The notes under the pieces were generated by a model. The model was not told the DNA's origin. It did not search any database and worked only from the letters and a program-made list of their open reading frames with translations. Of a DNA stretch of 64,000 nucleotides, positions 13,531-25,385 are shown piece by piece. This stretch comes from Thuidium tamariscinum. Taxonomy: Eukaryota; Streptophyta; Bryopsida; Hypnales; Thuidiaceae. A program made the translations under genes and the position numbers. Position 1 is the stretch's first letter, and the number at the start of each line of letters is the position of its first letter. Where the stretch lies: the NCBI GenBank assembly GCA_947034885.2, contig OX344758.2, forward strand, positions 3,536,501 to 3,600,500, given 5' to 3'.

Positions 13531-15230
13531 AAATGAATTCTAGTTGTCTCTTAGTTGTTTTTGAAGCCAATTCCTCATCATCTTATATCAACTATCCCAT
13601 ATCAATTATCAAGAATACAATAAAGTTGAACATATAAGACTTGTAAGTTATTTTAATCTTATGTAATGAATTATATCAATAGACTATTATGACTTTTATA
13701 AATAGTAGATTTCTACATTTAGTAGATTTTTTAGTTTATAGAATCTAAAATATTTAAAATCCTAATAATTTTAAAATCTACAAATCTACAAGTCACAAAT
13801 GAATCACAATGAAGTCACATTTAGGTTGCAATGAGGTTGCACATGAGTTGCAATGAAGTTGCTAATACAATAACAAAACATGATAAAAATCAAGAGTAGT
13901 TTTTCTTGCCACAGTTTTGTACACAATGACTACACCCAAAATCAATGTTTTTTTGCATTTTTTCACTGGAATTTTCAAAAAAATTGAGCGTATAGTGTAT
14001 CGTTGAAAAGATAATGAAAATAACTTTCCAATAGTATATTACACGTCCCAAAATTCAAAAAATTGTAATGAAAATTGCAAAAGAAGTTGACTGTTCATTA
14101 CATGCGTATTTACAAAACCATGGCAAAAAAACCACACCTGATTTTGAGTGTTGTTTTTCTTACCAGATTTTGTCATAGTGAAACAAGTTGCCAACAAGTG
14201 GGTGGATGCATGGTTTGGTGTCTCAATAACCATATTACAAGGTTGATTTTAGAGAGGCGCATGCATTTCAATGTAAATATCTCACAAAGTATTATTTTTT
14301 TAATACTATTTTTGAATTAAAAAACATATTAACTTGGTTAAAAAGACATCCATGTATTTATTTTTAAAATCAATGTCTATCAACATTGAATTATTGATTC
14401 TCAAAGATAAATGTATACACTATCACAATAGTTAATTGTATGCATATGGACTTTTTTTAAAACACAAACACATAGAAATGGTTTATAGTGAATAATGCAT
14501 GAGTAAATGAAAACATTCTTCATCTAAAAATGAATTCTTTGGTGCCAATATCATTGTATTTTATATGGTTACAAATGATTATAGAGTGACATTAGGTTCA
14601 ATTTTTGAAAGTCATTTTTTAATGAATTTATTTTTTTAATTTTTTTAATTTTTTTAATTTTTATTTTTTGATAGTATATTTGAAGTTCTAAATGAGCATG
14701 TTTACCAATTGACCATTTATGAAGTCTATTTTTAGATATGTATATGTAAACTTATAAAGACTCTTTTTAGATGGCTTTCCTTTGTTAACTAGTGAATCAA
14801 CTAGTGACAAATAGTAAGACACCAAATTATGCATCCACCCAAGTTGCAAAGCTCATTGATTGAGCTGTGGTGGCAAATACTACATCAACAACCATGTCAG
14901 AGAAGCTCATCAACAAAGTTCCAAGTAAGTTGTTGGATGAGAAACAACCTAGTTTTGTTTTGTGACTACAATTTAACATGTGACTTGTCCATACTCCATA
15001 GCAATTAGAGACCTTTAGATTATCACTAGTCACAAATGTTAAATGCAACCCTAATATTAGTTGTTCTTTGCAATTGGCAAAACCTCATTTTCTTCTAATG
15101 TAATGAATTTTTCAAGCTTCAAATTCCTCTCAAGACATACTCCGAATTTCCAACTATTAGTAAATGAAAGTTAACTTTTTGTATTTTAAGCATTTTACTA
15201 TTTTATAGGTTGGATCCAAGTTATAAAAAG

Positions 15231-15967
15231 GTTAGGGGTGATTGCAAGAAACACTTGTCCTATTTTTTGTCCCCTTGACCTCCAACAGGTAGTTTTTTGC
15301 TCATAACTTTTGCATCGTTTTCCCTATGAACTTGAAATTTGGAATGAAGGTGTACACAAAAGTTTTATATGTTTTGTAATTTTTTCAATTTTTTAAAAAT
15401 TAGTTTACTATTTTTAAACTGCCCCCGATTGGCTGTCTATCTTGGCCATTTTGGGGGGTTTTTAGTCCTATTTTTGACCCAAAAATACAAATTTTGAGCT
15501 GAAAATTGTCATGCTTATATCTATAGTATAGTTACACAATCCCTAAAAAGGATTTTTGAAAATATAAAACTTTCCAACTTCCACATGTCGTCAAAGTGGC
15601 TGACTTTGCGCAAGTGTAGAGAATAGAATTTATTTTTTCCAAAGATGAAATTTGTTGGAAAAGAAAGACCTTTACTTGAAGAAAAAAAGTATTTTTTATT
15701 TTCATTTTTTGAATTTTTAAACTATTTTTACCATATTAGTGAAAAAAGAGCTATTTTCATTGTATTTTCCATTGTCTATAACATTTAGAGAAATTTTTTA
15801 TTAGGTCTGAATTTCAAGAGACATAATATTCTCCTTACTCTTCAAATTATCCATATTTTTTCAATTTAAATTTTTTTTATTTCAAAGGGTCATAGGACTC
15901 ACAGGACTCATTGATTTTGAGCCATTTTGAGCCAAAACCGGTAAGTGTTTCTTGCAATGACCCTTAG
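15231..15967. mobile_element. MITE-like element with ~24-bp terminal inverted repeats
   Basis: The left end TTAGGGGTGATTGCAAGAAA matches the reverse complement of the right end (15943-15967, TTTCTTGCAATGACCCTTAG) with two mismatches, and the match runs on into ACACTT. The interior is AT-rich and non-coding, about 737 bp in all. Confidence 0.65.
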
Positions 15968-15999
15968 GCTTGACAAGAAGTTAGCTTCATTGTGGGATT

Positions 16000-18900
16000 A
16001 TGTTTCTTCAAGGGTTTAGCCTTGTTGAAAGGTTAGGTCTTGGGTAGTTGGCCTTGTAAAAGGATAAGGGTTTGGTTTTGCATTTATTCTATATTCTTAA
16101 CAACTCTGTGATCTATTTCAAGGTACTTAAAGTCTTGGCTTTTGACCTTGAAGGTCATTACTAATTCTCTTTTATATTTTTTTATCTCCAAATGCATAAA
16201 TTTGAAATTAGTCTTTGCTTGGATACCATTCTTTTCATTGTGAAAATAGTATGTTGTATTCTTTTTGTATAACTTGTTCTTTTCTTTAATATTTTTGTCA
16301 AGGTTGAACTTTTGAACTTAGAGAGCACAATAGGCAAATTTAAGAGGGTTTGGAGTGCTATTTCATTAAATAGGTTTTGAGGTTGAGGTCCAAGGTTGAT
16401 TTGTGATAGGATTTGTTGGAAACTAGTTTTTTTTAAGGTTGTGGTTGGTATAAGTGTAGGGTTAGGGTTTCTTAGGTCTTTGGCAATTTTTTTTGTCTTA
16501 CAAACACTCATTAAAGCCAAGAGCCTTGTCCTTTTCAACATAGACAATAATCCCTACGACAATGATCTCAATTTATGTCATGATTTTTTGAATTTTTCTA
16601 AAGATAGAAAAACTAACTAGCTTTTGGGGAATATAGTTCTTTTCCAAATTAGCCCTTGGAATTAAAGCTTTGCCCAGATAAGCTAGAAAATTAGGAGATC
16701 AAGTAGCAAAAACAAATTGAAAGTTTGAATTTGAAAAGAATTATTTTCTCATAGATTATATTTTTGTTTGTATGAAAAGCTTTTATTCATTTCATTTGAA
16801 TAAGTTATGTAAAAGTTATGGGCAATCTTGTTTTTTAGGCAATCTAAGCATCTTTTCGAAAAGAACACCTTATAGGATTCATCCTTGAATGCAATTCTTA
16901 CAATTAAAAAAAAAGAGTTCCAAATAATTTAGTTTGCTTGCTAGAACAATCACACCATTGAAATTAGTGCATTTTAATTCCATCCTAGAGATATTAATAA
17001 TTTAGATTTTTTTTCTTTCTCATACCTACTTCTATTTAATAAAAAAAATTAATTTAAAATTAAAAAAATTTCAATTCATTTTTTTATTAGACTCTCAATT
17101 GAATTTTCTACTATAAAGATTTGAATCTCAAAACTCTATAGTGCAAAAAATTTTAGTTAAAAAGGTTTAAAGTAAAAGAAAACTAGTTTCACAATGTTCT
17201 AAGATACAATGTTTTTTTCACTTTAAATGTAGATATTTTGCAATCTCATGGCCAAATTTGTTGAAATTTATTCCAAACATTTCCATGCTAATTAAGTATA
17301 AGCTCTTATGATAAGATGTCCAAAATTAATCATTTTAAAAAAAAAATGATTATTTGCAATAGCATAATTTAGTGGAATAAAGGCCTTAAGTTTGTCCTTT
17401 AGGGATTAATATCATAGTATAAAACAAAGTTATCATGTTATTCTAAAATTTGAAAATCAACAAACCATTGTTCACTATAAGAAAAAAATAGTGTCTAAAT
17501 CAACATGTAAATGAATTCATAAATATTTATAAACATTGATTATTTTTGTTGATTAGGATGTCTTGATTTGAAAATAATCAACACAACTATATTGATTTCA
17601 TTTCAAGATGTGTTTAAATTATTATTATTTCAATACATAGACTCTTGTATAGGTAAGAATCACTATAGCACGCATGACTATCACAATAGTAAACCCACAG
17701 CATAGATAGGACTATGAATTTTATTTAATTAGAATTTCCTTTAAAAAATTAGTTCTATATTCAAAGTAGTTCAATATACACTTGATTATTAATCATTGAG
17801 TATCTCCTACTTTGGTGCTAGAAGAGAGAACAAGACAAGCTCTTTATATAAATAAGGTGGTAGAAAATAGAACAAACTACATGAGATATGTAATTTAGGA
17901 TGAATCTTGATGAAAAGGTACTCAACCACTCATCCTTAAGCTTTAATTGCCTAAATAACTAAATATGGTCTATTTAAAATTTTATGCCCATTTTGGTGCA
18001 GGTAGTTAAATTCATTTGATCGTTTAAAAAAAATTTGAGTTATTTTGATGGTTAATTATTGAAATTTTTTATTTTATTACTAAAAAAGTATGTATCCAAT
18101 TATTGAGAGGTCTTCAAAAGTATATACATACCATTAGTGGAGAGAAAAGCTTACTAATTTTATTACATTTCTTGGCTTTACACAAAGTTTGGCAATTTCA
18201 CTTAATTTGAGATCTAAGAAATTATACTAATCCATTTGCTTTGAAAATGGTCCCAATAGAAAGATTAAAGTATATTTATGTATTTTACTATTGAAAATTT
18301 TAAACATGCAAGTGATGAATTAGAGCTACTTTCAATTTTTAACTCAATTTGAATTTTTATTTTAAGAAAAAATGTTTGTTGGGATTATTTTTTTGGAAAA
18401 ATATGTCACACTTTATTGTACATGTCAAGGTTAGAGGTGCAAAATTAAGTATTCACTTAAAGATATTTGGAGATGGTTCTTTAGTAGATGAGGATATTGC
18501 ATAAAAGAATTTTAAGAATAATTAATTATATGTGGTATAGAACTTTATAAATATATTAGAATTTTTTTCACATGTTTTTAAATATACAAAAAATTAATTT
18601 TTTGTTTTTATTAGTGCATGAAATTTCTATAAAGTTGTCTTAAATGTCTTATTCTAGTTTTTCAATTATTTTTCTATAATTTACTTATTGATATGTCAAA
18701 GTACCAATTATCTTGAGATTTTGTACTATTGACCACTCCCATTTAACAATTATTTTGACTACTCAATTTTATTACTATCTTTGTTTTTGAAAAAGATTTC
18801 TTTTTTAATAAAATACAGAGGAAAGACGTGTCTTATTGAAAAATAAAAGAAATAGGATGCAATGACGCTAATATCTGAGCATGAAAATGTAAGCACATGA

Positions 18901-20520
18901 ACCTTGGTCATATATAATCATAGAAAGTTCCTATAATATAGACACTTATAATGTAGGTGTATACACTTGTAGATTCATGTGCTTATGATCCTAGACTCAT
19001 ACAAGAACAACCCTCTTCAAGATGTAATCTTTGCAAAGTCTAGGCATAATTTTTTTATTTTTAATTTAAAACTTTTTAAATTTCAAAGTATAGTAGAAGA
19101 AATATCATATATTGTAGCAAAGCACAACAAAAGATTTAATTCTTTTTCTTATAATCCATTCCAAACATTAGATTTAGATTCTATTTTAAAAATATTTTAG
19201 CATTTTTTTCACATTTCCTATATTCAAAGTACAAGATGATACATATGGAAGTATTTTTTTTTTTGTTGTAACTCTAAAAATGAGCAATCCTACCTGAAGG
19301 GTAAACAAATGAATACATATAATCAAGCATGCCTTCATTCCACAAATATGAATATGCTATTCATGAGTTTATCATTTTTGCGTTTGTTGAACTAGAATTC
19401 TAGTAATTCTACTACTAGGGCCAAATTTTGAAGTCTTATTAGAAAAAAAATTAGGACTATAGAAACCTATGAATTCCCTCAAATTCCTAGAGTGTTTTTG
19501 GATTATGGAAACTTGCCACATTTATATGTTGACATGGCCAAGATTGTAACATGTTATATTATATTAATTAATTAATATTAATATTTAAATTAATTTACAA
19601 TTTTAAACACTCTTTGAAAATTTCAAATTCAAAAAAATATTCAAAAACTCAAAAACTCAAGCAAGAAAGGCTAGTTTACAGTTCTTTGACAACTTACATA
19701 GGAAACAAGAAGGGGAACAAACCCTAAATGGCCCTTTATTGCCCTCAAAATTCATCTAATGACAAATTCTATTGAGTTCATTGAATTCATAAGTGGAAAA
19801 TCAAATAAGAAGAATAGTCCAAGATCAACTCTAAGCAAGTTGTGAGCTTTACAATTGCATCAAATTATTCCCTTTTTATACACATGGCAAAGGATTGCTT
19901 CATTTTTTTAGTCATAAGTGACGCAGCTTTTGATTTATCATAATATCAATGTAGGTATTCAACTTAACCACAAAGTCAAAAGTTACGAAAATTGTTGGGC
20001 CTTAAAGCTACTCCTTGGGCACATCTTGTGTGAAAATTTCAAAGAAAAATAAATAAAAACTCCATTTGTAATGAGCTATCCAAAATTGCTATGTTGCCAA
20101 AAAACGCACCTCAAGGCTTTAGGGGTTAAAATATTCTTTGATTTTCCATTCAATTACAAAATCAACTGTAAATCCATTAAGTAAAAAATACATGCATTTG
20201 ACCTAAAGGGCTGCCCATTGGGCTTCAAACCTTATTGGCATTGAAGTCACTATATCTTTTGATGCCTTTCCTTTGTTCTTCATTCCTTATATTACCTTAT
20301 GTTCTCCACGTTGTCTTTCTAATCTTAATTCCTATATAAGGGGTTTTAGAGCTTTGGTGTGTTTTGAATATTTGAAATTATGAAATAGATTTTAACATCA
20401 TTAGAGGGCATTTTGAAGACATTTTGTTTAGTATATCTTATGCTAGATTTGAAGTGAAGTTGCTTTTACAGTCTCTATTTAAAGTTTAGGTGCCATTCAT
20501 GGCTTTTTTTCTTCATTTTT
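16000..20520. other. AT-rich intergenic region left of the large element
   Basis: I see no gene. ORFs are short, phenylalanine- and lysine-rich, and match nothing I know. About 19930-20140 is related in inverted orientation to 30595-30790 ('ccaaaattgctatgttgcc' against 'ggcaacatagcaattttg'), marking another dispersed non-coding repeat. Confidence 0.6.
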
Positions 20521-20548
20521 AAGGCCATATTCGTTAAATTGAGAAAAA
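20521..20548 (+). repeat. left terminal inverted repeat of the large element
   Basis: Starts AAGGCCATATTCGTTAAA. The first 21 bases are the exact reverse complement of 39361-39381. The outer flank is ATTTTT. Confidence 0.75.
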
Positions 20549-21039
20549 ATGGCCATAATGAGAACTTAAGTCTCCTTCATTTCAAAGATAAGTTGTTGAA
20601 GGCAAAGATAAATATTTAACAAGGCCATGAGTACAGAACATTTTCCATGTGGAATGTGCCTTGGATACCAAAAGACTTTGACGAGAAGATCGCAACTGCA
20701 GAAGAGAGTTCCATACAAGGGATTGAAAAATACGAAACAATTACAAAAAAAAATTTTACATTGAAAAATATTCTAAAGATGCTTCAGAACTCATGTATAC
20801 ATGAAACTATTTTCCTCACATGTCTATATACTTCACTTCCTAAGAAATGAAATCCCAAAACCTATTTGTGATTGGTTAGGGTGATGTATTTTATGTCTAA
20901 ATATAAACGGCACATGCTAATGGATGGGTGCATTGAAATTTTTCCTAACCAATAAGTGGTTGCATTATATGAATGTATAGTCTATTAATAGGGATGAATG
21001 TCAACCAAGGCCCTAGGGATATGGACACAAATGTCTCAA
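20549..21039. other. left subterminal region of the element
   Basis: AT-rich, with no recognised gene. A 67-codon ORF at 20647-20850 (plus) has a somewhat codon-like start (MWNVPWIPKDFDEKI) but no known relatives and a lysine-rich end. It could be an exon relic. The region probably also contains the 3' end of the leftward transcript. Confidence 0.4.
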
Positions 21040-21951
21040 CTACCCATTCTTCTTCGGGGAAGCATGGCTATCACTTTCCTCTTGAGCTTTCAGCTTAGCT
21101 AGCCCTCTAAGAATATCCTCGCGGCGAGAAGGCCTAAATTTAGGTTCCACACTAGGAATGGTCCACATCCCCATCTTCATGAGTTCCATAGCCTCCCTAC
21201 GATCACTTCGAGGAACGCCTGTGCTTGAAAGTGACCTGGAATTTTGAGGAGGCCGTTTAGGCAAAGATCTGCAGAGGATATTTACATTAAGATCTGCACT
21301 GGCAGTTGGCCGATCGCCATTCGATCGCCGGTACCCCGCGAGCACAACTACTCGCGATAGAGGCCCTACGAAAGGCGAAGATTCACACCTTACGAGTGTT
21401 GAAGGTGCAGATCCAGCAATGCCGTGCAACTGCTCAGCATCGTCGGCACTGCGGGAAGCACAAGGTACCTTCCTCTTACGTCCTCTCGTCGACAAATCTA
21501 CCCCAACATCCCATTTGACGATTTCAGGGGCTTCGGGGGCATTTGCAACCGGAACATCGTCTTCGTCTCGAAGATCTTCCGCAACTGCTTCCGTGTCCGC
21601 ATATAGTTTCCTATGTACAGCCATTTCAACACGGGGAGTCGGCGACTGGGATCGCAGTCGACTAGGCTTGGAGATTGGCCACTTCAGAGGAGATGGTGAG
21701 CAGACGGGAGTTCTGGGTGGACCCTTGCTCGGTGGACTGTCAACTGCATCATCATCGACGTTTCCCTTAGAGAAGTCGATGGCAGTAGATGCCGCATCTG
21801 TGGCCGAACACAACATAATAGGTCTGGAATCAACAGAAGGCACGCCGCTCCGCTCATCGAATTCGGACGTGTCGGACAGCGTCGCGTCCGATCCGGAAAG
21901 TAAACTCCTAGTTAGTGGCTGGGGACGAACGGCCTTAAAACCTCCTCCAAT
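21040..21951 (-). CDS. leftward gene, last coding segment: basic/serine-rich nuclear-type protein, unknown
   Basis: The frame is open from a good acceptor (TTTTCCAG before 21951) to a TAG-free end at 21040, giving about 300 codons. It starts IGGGFKAVRPQPLTRS and is rich in S, P, D and R. A basic cluster STRGRKRKVP about halfway along looks like a nuclear localisation signal. The C-terminal part (RREDILRGLAKLKAQEE) looks helical. I recognise no domain. No ATG is present at a sensible N-terminus, so it is probably the last exon of a spliced gene. The upstream frame meets a TGA next to the palindrome at 21986, and the phosphatase segment ends in its own TAG at 22164. It could be a separate 3' gene whose first exon I cannot place. 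Confidence 0.45.
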   Translation of the reverse strand: MGGGFKAVRPQPLTRSLLSGSDATLSDTSEFDERSGVPSVDSRPIMLCSATDAASTAIDFSKGNVDDDAVDSPPSKGPPRTPVCSPSPLKWPISKPSRLRSQSPTPRVEMAVHRKLYADTEAVAEDLRDEDDVPVANAPEAPEIVKWDVGVDLSTRGRKRKVPCASRSADDAEQLHGIAGSAPSTLVRCESSPFVGPLSRVVVLAGYRRSNGDRPTASADLNVNILCRSLPKRPPQNSRSLSSTGVPRSDRREAMELMKMGMWTIPSVEPKFRPSRREDILRGLAKLKAQEESDSHASPKKNG

Positions 21952-21985
21952 CTGGAAAAGGAAAAATGCGAAGGAGCCCCTCCCA

Positions 21986-22006
21986 TTATCCTCGAATCAA
22001 AGATAC
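21986..22006. repeat. 21-bp palindromic repeat, copy 1 (imperfect)
   Basis: Left arm TTATCCTCG intact, right arm TCAAAGATAC diverged in the same way as the copies at 35071-35237. It lies in the gap between the phosphatase segment and the last coding segment. Confidence 0.7.
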
Positions 22007-22163
22007 TCAACCAAATGAAGGAGACACTCAAGAATACCACAGCGCAACCAAGATGAAGTTGAAAATGAAAAACATTATATTTCAAATGGATAATATTTAC
22101 AGATGAATTCCAATTCCTCTAAATCTAAAACTAATTCTACAAATGCGAAATCGCACGGAAGAA

Positions 22164-23171
22164 CTATGTCCTGCATCGCTCTGGTTTGATCACTATGCCC
22201 ATCCCCGGGAGCACGTAGTTGCACCCGAAATTCCTAGCCGACTCCCTCAATCCTTCCAACATATGACCCACGCCATACGAGGAACGCATCAACGGGGGTT
22301 GACCTATGCGGTTTGTGTCAACAAAATCACGCAAGCGCCCGGGGGGACAATGTTCACTAATTCGCTTCAGCAAGGGGAGGAGGGCTGACATCAACACTTT
22401 GTCCCCACGATGGAATTGATTCCACGACTCCAAAAATATTGCGTTCCCATTGTTATTCAAGATACTCTTTGCCGGGGAGTCATCAATAAGAATAGTGTTG
22501 TCTGCGTTAAAATACATGGGATCCGTAGGCCGCGTGAACAACCGTTCATCGAGGATTTTCAAAAACAAATGCTTCGTAGGGTTGAGTCCCTCAAAGAGAA
22601 AATTCCCTGGTGAACGCTCAACGGTCTTGCAGTGCTCCTGACCGTATACAACGAAGGCCTCTAAGTTGTTCTTGTAGAGAAACCGGACAATGGGTTCGGC
22701 GTTCTTGTGAACCATGGAGCTCCATAATACAATACGGTTTGCTAATTGGCCGACTTCCCTCAAGAAGTCCCTCAAATTGGGACGAACGAAGATAGCTTTC
22801 GACGCAACTAGCGTGGGAACCCGATCCGAGAAAACAAAGTCCTTTGGATAATGGACAGGTTCACTCTTATACAAGGTCCTATTCTCGCAATGGCAAAGCA
22901 CTCCGTTGAGGTCGAAGACGAGGTTCAACCACTTCTTCGGCCTAACGGGTGCTACCGAGGCAACACTCCGGGGAACTCTCTCTCCACCGCTGCCCGTGAC
23001 TACCTGGTAAAATCAGAAACAAGAGAGAAGTGGCGTTACTTGTTGAAATGCAGACCCAGGTGATCCAAACAACGGCAAATCCCATTGCCTCCCACTAAGC
23101 GATTGCAGAATCCCTTCATTAAAATCATGTTTGAGTGCCAAAGGACGATGCAAATATTTCAGCCCCATGCG
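22164..23171 (-). pseudogene. leftward gene, FCP1/NIF-like HAD phosphatase segment
   Basis: This segment begins with CGC at 23171, after acceptor TTTTGTCCAG, and ends with TAG at 22164. HAD motifs of the FCP1/NLI-interacting-factor type are plain: motif I VFDLNGVLCHC, motif II IVLWSS, then NTILIDDSPAKS. Canonical FCP1 enzymes have DxDx(T/V) in motif I, where the second Asp is the general acid. Here that residue is Asn (DLN), so catalysis may be weak or lost. An in-frame TGA at 23013-23015 interrupts RMGLKYLHRP...SAFQQVTPLLSCF from FYQVVTGSGG. GT and AG signals around it would make an intron of only 36 nt, which is too short for plants. It may be the C-terminal part of the composite leftward gene or a separate gene. 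Confidence 0.65.
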
Positions 23172-23757
23172 CTGGACAAAACATATGCAAAAACAGATGG
23201 TTACCAACGACTTGAATTGAACTCTGTACACGAATATTTATTTTCCGAGAATTAAATTTACATGTGGTAGCACACTTGCTAAAATTCTACCGTCTCTGTA
23301 CAATCCAAAACCACGCCCACTATGTGACCTATACTACAACGAACGATTTAAAACGGGAGGTTTGCCGACGCATGTCAATCACTAACTCTCCACTCCCTCC
23401 TATCAACAGGACGAGACGATATAAGAGTCTCTCACTACAAAACGCAGCAAGCATCAAAGACAGAACAGTATTCATCACTCAGAATTCCCAGAGACACAAT
23501 CAAGACGGTAGGGGTCAGATGTCTGCGGCGATACCTGTCCAAACGCCAACTCCATGGCATCCTCATTGCCATCACCGTAATCGACTTGTTCTTCGTCTTC
23601 GTCATCGGGTGGGTTCTGAGACTCCGCCTCGTAATTTCGAATGGGAGACGTTGTCAGAGGCGGTACTTCTTCATGCACCTGCTCAAACTGCTCATCATCA
23701 GCGATCAGGGAAGCGCAATCTTGCTCCCGATAATCCTCATCAGGAGGGGTATTGGAA

Positions 23758-23778
23758 TTATCCTCGACCCGAGGATAA
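23758..23778. repeat. 21-bp palindromic repeat, copy 2 (in coding frame)
   Basis: TTATCCTCG and its complement CGAGGATAA around ACC. On the minus strand it reads NYPRVEDN within the acidic tail. The flanking A/T pair extends the symmetry to 23 bp. Confidence 0.9.
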
Positions 23779-23937
23779 TTCACACAAGCTGCAAGTCCAG
23801 CAACGAGACTCGTAGTGCAATCAGTCCTTTGTTTGGGATTGGGTTGCTTGTCGTAAAGAGGAAGGGCCAAATCCTATGAGTCGTCAGGAGGAGGGGAACA
23901 CAATTGCTTGGGAGATGCAACGGAATGAGGGAGATCT

Positions 23938-24120
23938 TTATCCTCGCCTCGAGGATAATTGGCAACAACCGGAGGAGAACGATTTTGCCTTCTGGGGGAG
24001 GGCGAGGGGGTCACTGACTTATCCTTGCCTCGCGGATAATTTGCCACAACAGGAGGAGAGCCTTTTTTCTTTCTGGGGGAGGGCGAGGAATTGAATGATT
24101 TATCCTCGCCTCGGAGATAA
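23938..24120 (-). repeat. three palindromes within an 81-bp (27-codon) tandem repeat
   Basis: Palindromes at 23938-23958, 24019-24039 and 24100-24120 are exactly 81 bp apart. The unit between them encodes SPSPRR/KxxxSPPVVA. The first is a perfect palindrome apart from its centre. The other two carry substitutions in one arm (CCTTG, CGGAGA). The array expanded in whole codons and so kept the frame. Confidence 0.9.
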
Positions 24121-25219
24121 TCCCCAACTCTAGCAGAGTCCAACTGTACTGACGAACCATTCTTATGCGGCCCATCCGCATTTGCATCATGAGAGAGTGC
24201 TGCACTCTTAGCATTTTCCGCCTTTAGACGAAGGTTCTCCTCCTTCATCCTCTGCAACTCAGCCCGCATATTCTCCTTCTCCAATGCCTCCTCCCTCCGA
24301 ACCCTGGCGATCTCCTCGTTACGTTTTTGCCACTAATCGGACTTCTCTTGTTTCACCTCCAATGCCCTTGGAGCTGAACCGCTTTGAGAAATCCCTGAAT
24401 TCTTTTGCGCGTCAGCGGTAGTAACCTCTGCCAACGTCCCCTGATCTTGCGGTGCAGATGATGTCGCAGTGTCCGGGATGGGTGCATCGTAATTCAAATG
24501 CCTGAGGTCATCGTAAGAGTCCCCGTCGCTTAAATCTATAATTTCCTTGCCCTCGTAATCCGGGGCCACCTTCTCAGACGCCATCTGTATTTCCTCTTCA
24601 ATCACTGAAGACGACAAGCGCTGTCGGGGTCTCACCTCAAAATCATTGGCGGTGAGCTGCAGATCTGAATTCTGAACAATATTGACGTTTGTCCCGAATT
24701 CGTCAATGCCAAGTTCCGCTCCATCTCCCTGCGGCACGGAGTCCTCCTTCTCAAGAGATCCCTCAATGTCCTCTTCCTCGTCCTCCCCAGTATTGTCCAC
24801 TACTGCCTCCTTCCTCCTTTGCAGGACCACTTCCTCCCTGACCACCTCCGCGGGTTCTTTCCCTTCGGGAGAACCATCTTTCTCTGATGAGTCTGGCGTG
24901 GACTCAAAGTCAGGTTCAGGGGACCGTAACAAACGTGGCCGAACGTAGTTGGGCTTATAAGGCGAGTTGTCGTGAAGAAAGTCATTCACGTCCGCTGCGA
25001 TACCACGCCTCACAAGTTGTAGAAGCTTCTCCCTATGGTGTCTATCTGCTACAGCGTAGCAGAACATGCCGCAAAGCTGCAATACACGGTAATCGAATTA
25101 ATAAAGGACCAACTTCTGTATGAACCCAGGCTTACCAAAGAAAACAGAACTCATAAAGAGAGTACCTTTCACCAGCAAATAACCATATCGATTTCATCAA
25201 CTCTATACACCCACAGAGA

Positions 25220-25357
25220 TTATCCTCGAGACGAAGATAAATGATCAAACCCAGAATTTATCTTCAACCCGATGATAAGCTAGTCTGCTTATCATTGACA
25301 TTTTGACTCAAAATGGCTTCTGTGAATTTCACTGGTTTATCCTCGACCTGAAGATAA
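25220..25357. repeat. three 21-bp palindromes in one intron
   Basis: Copies at 25220-25240, 25258-25278 and 25337-25357 lie in the intron (25385-25077) between the methyltransferase-like exon and the next exon. They are separated by unrelated AT-rich DNA, and each has one or two arm mismatches. Confidence 0.9.
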
Positions 25358-25385
25358 TAAAACGAAAAACGAGGAAGATGATTAC

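Larger units (their letters stand above)
23475..25076 (-). pseudogene. leftward gene, coiled-coil, acidic and repeat segment with two in-frame stops
   Basis: The exon starts at 25076 after acceptor TATTGCAG and joins the previous segment in phase (LLAAK then LCGMFCYAVADRHHREKLL). The same reading frame runs to TGA at 23475 but is broken by TAG at 24333-24335 and TAG at 23874-23876. In order: the tail of the methyltransferase-like fold; an acidic, low-complexity region (about 200 residues); a coiled coil (MRAELQRMKEENLRLKAE); then 27-residue repeats, each carrying a palindrome read as YPRGEDK or YPRGKDK with SPSPRRQNRSPPVV; then another acidic tail with NYPRVEDN. An alternative 3' boundary is a donor after AFGQ near 23528, which would join this segment to the phosphatase segment in phase. 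Confidence 0.6.

Noticed and set aside
21111-21131. Possible further palindrome (TATCCTCGCGGCGAG)
   Set aside because: The right arm lacks GATA, so it is at best a half-site and can arise by chance in coding DNA.
21419-22018. Plus-strand 199-codon ORF opposite the last leftward segment
   Set aside because: It is the antisense shadow of the minus-strand frame, which has the splice acceptor and a nuclear localisation-type cluster.
23004-23039. 36-nt intron removing the TGA at 23013
   Set aside because: It has GT and AG ends but is far below normal plant intron length and is a multiple of three in the same frame. A nonsense change is simpler.
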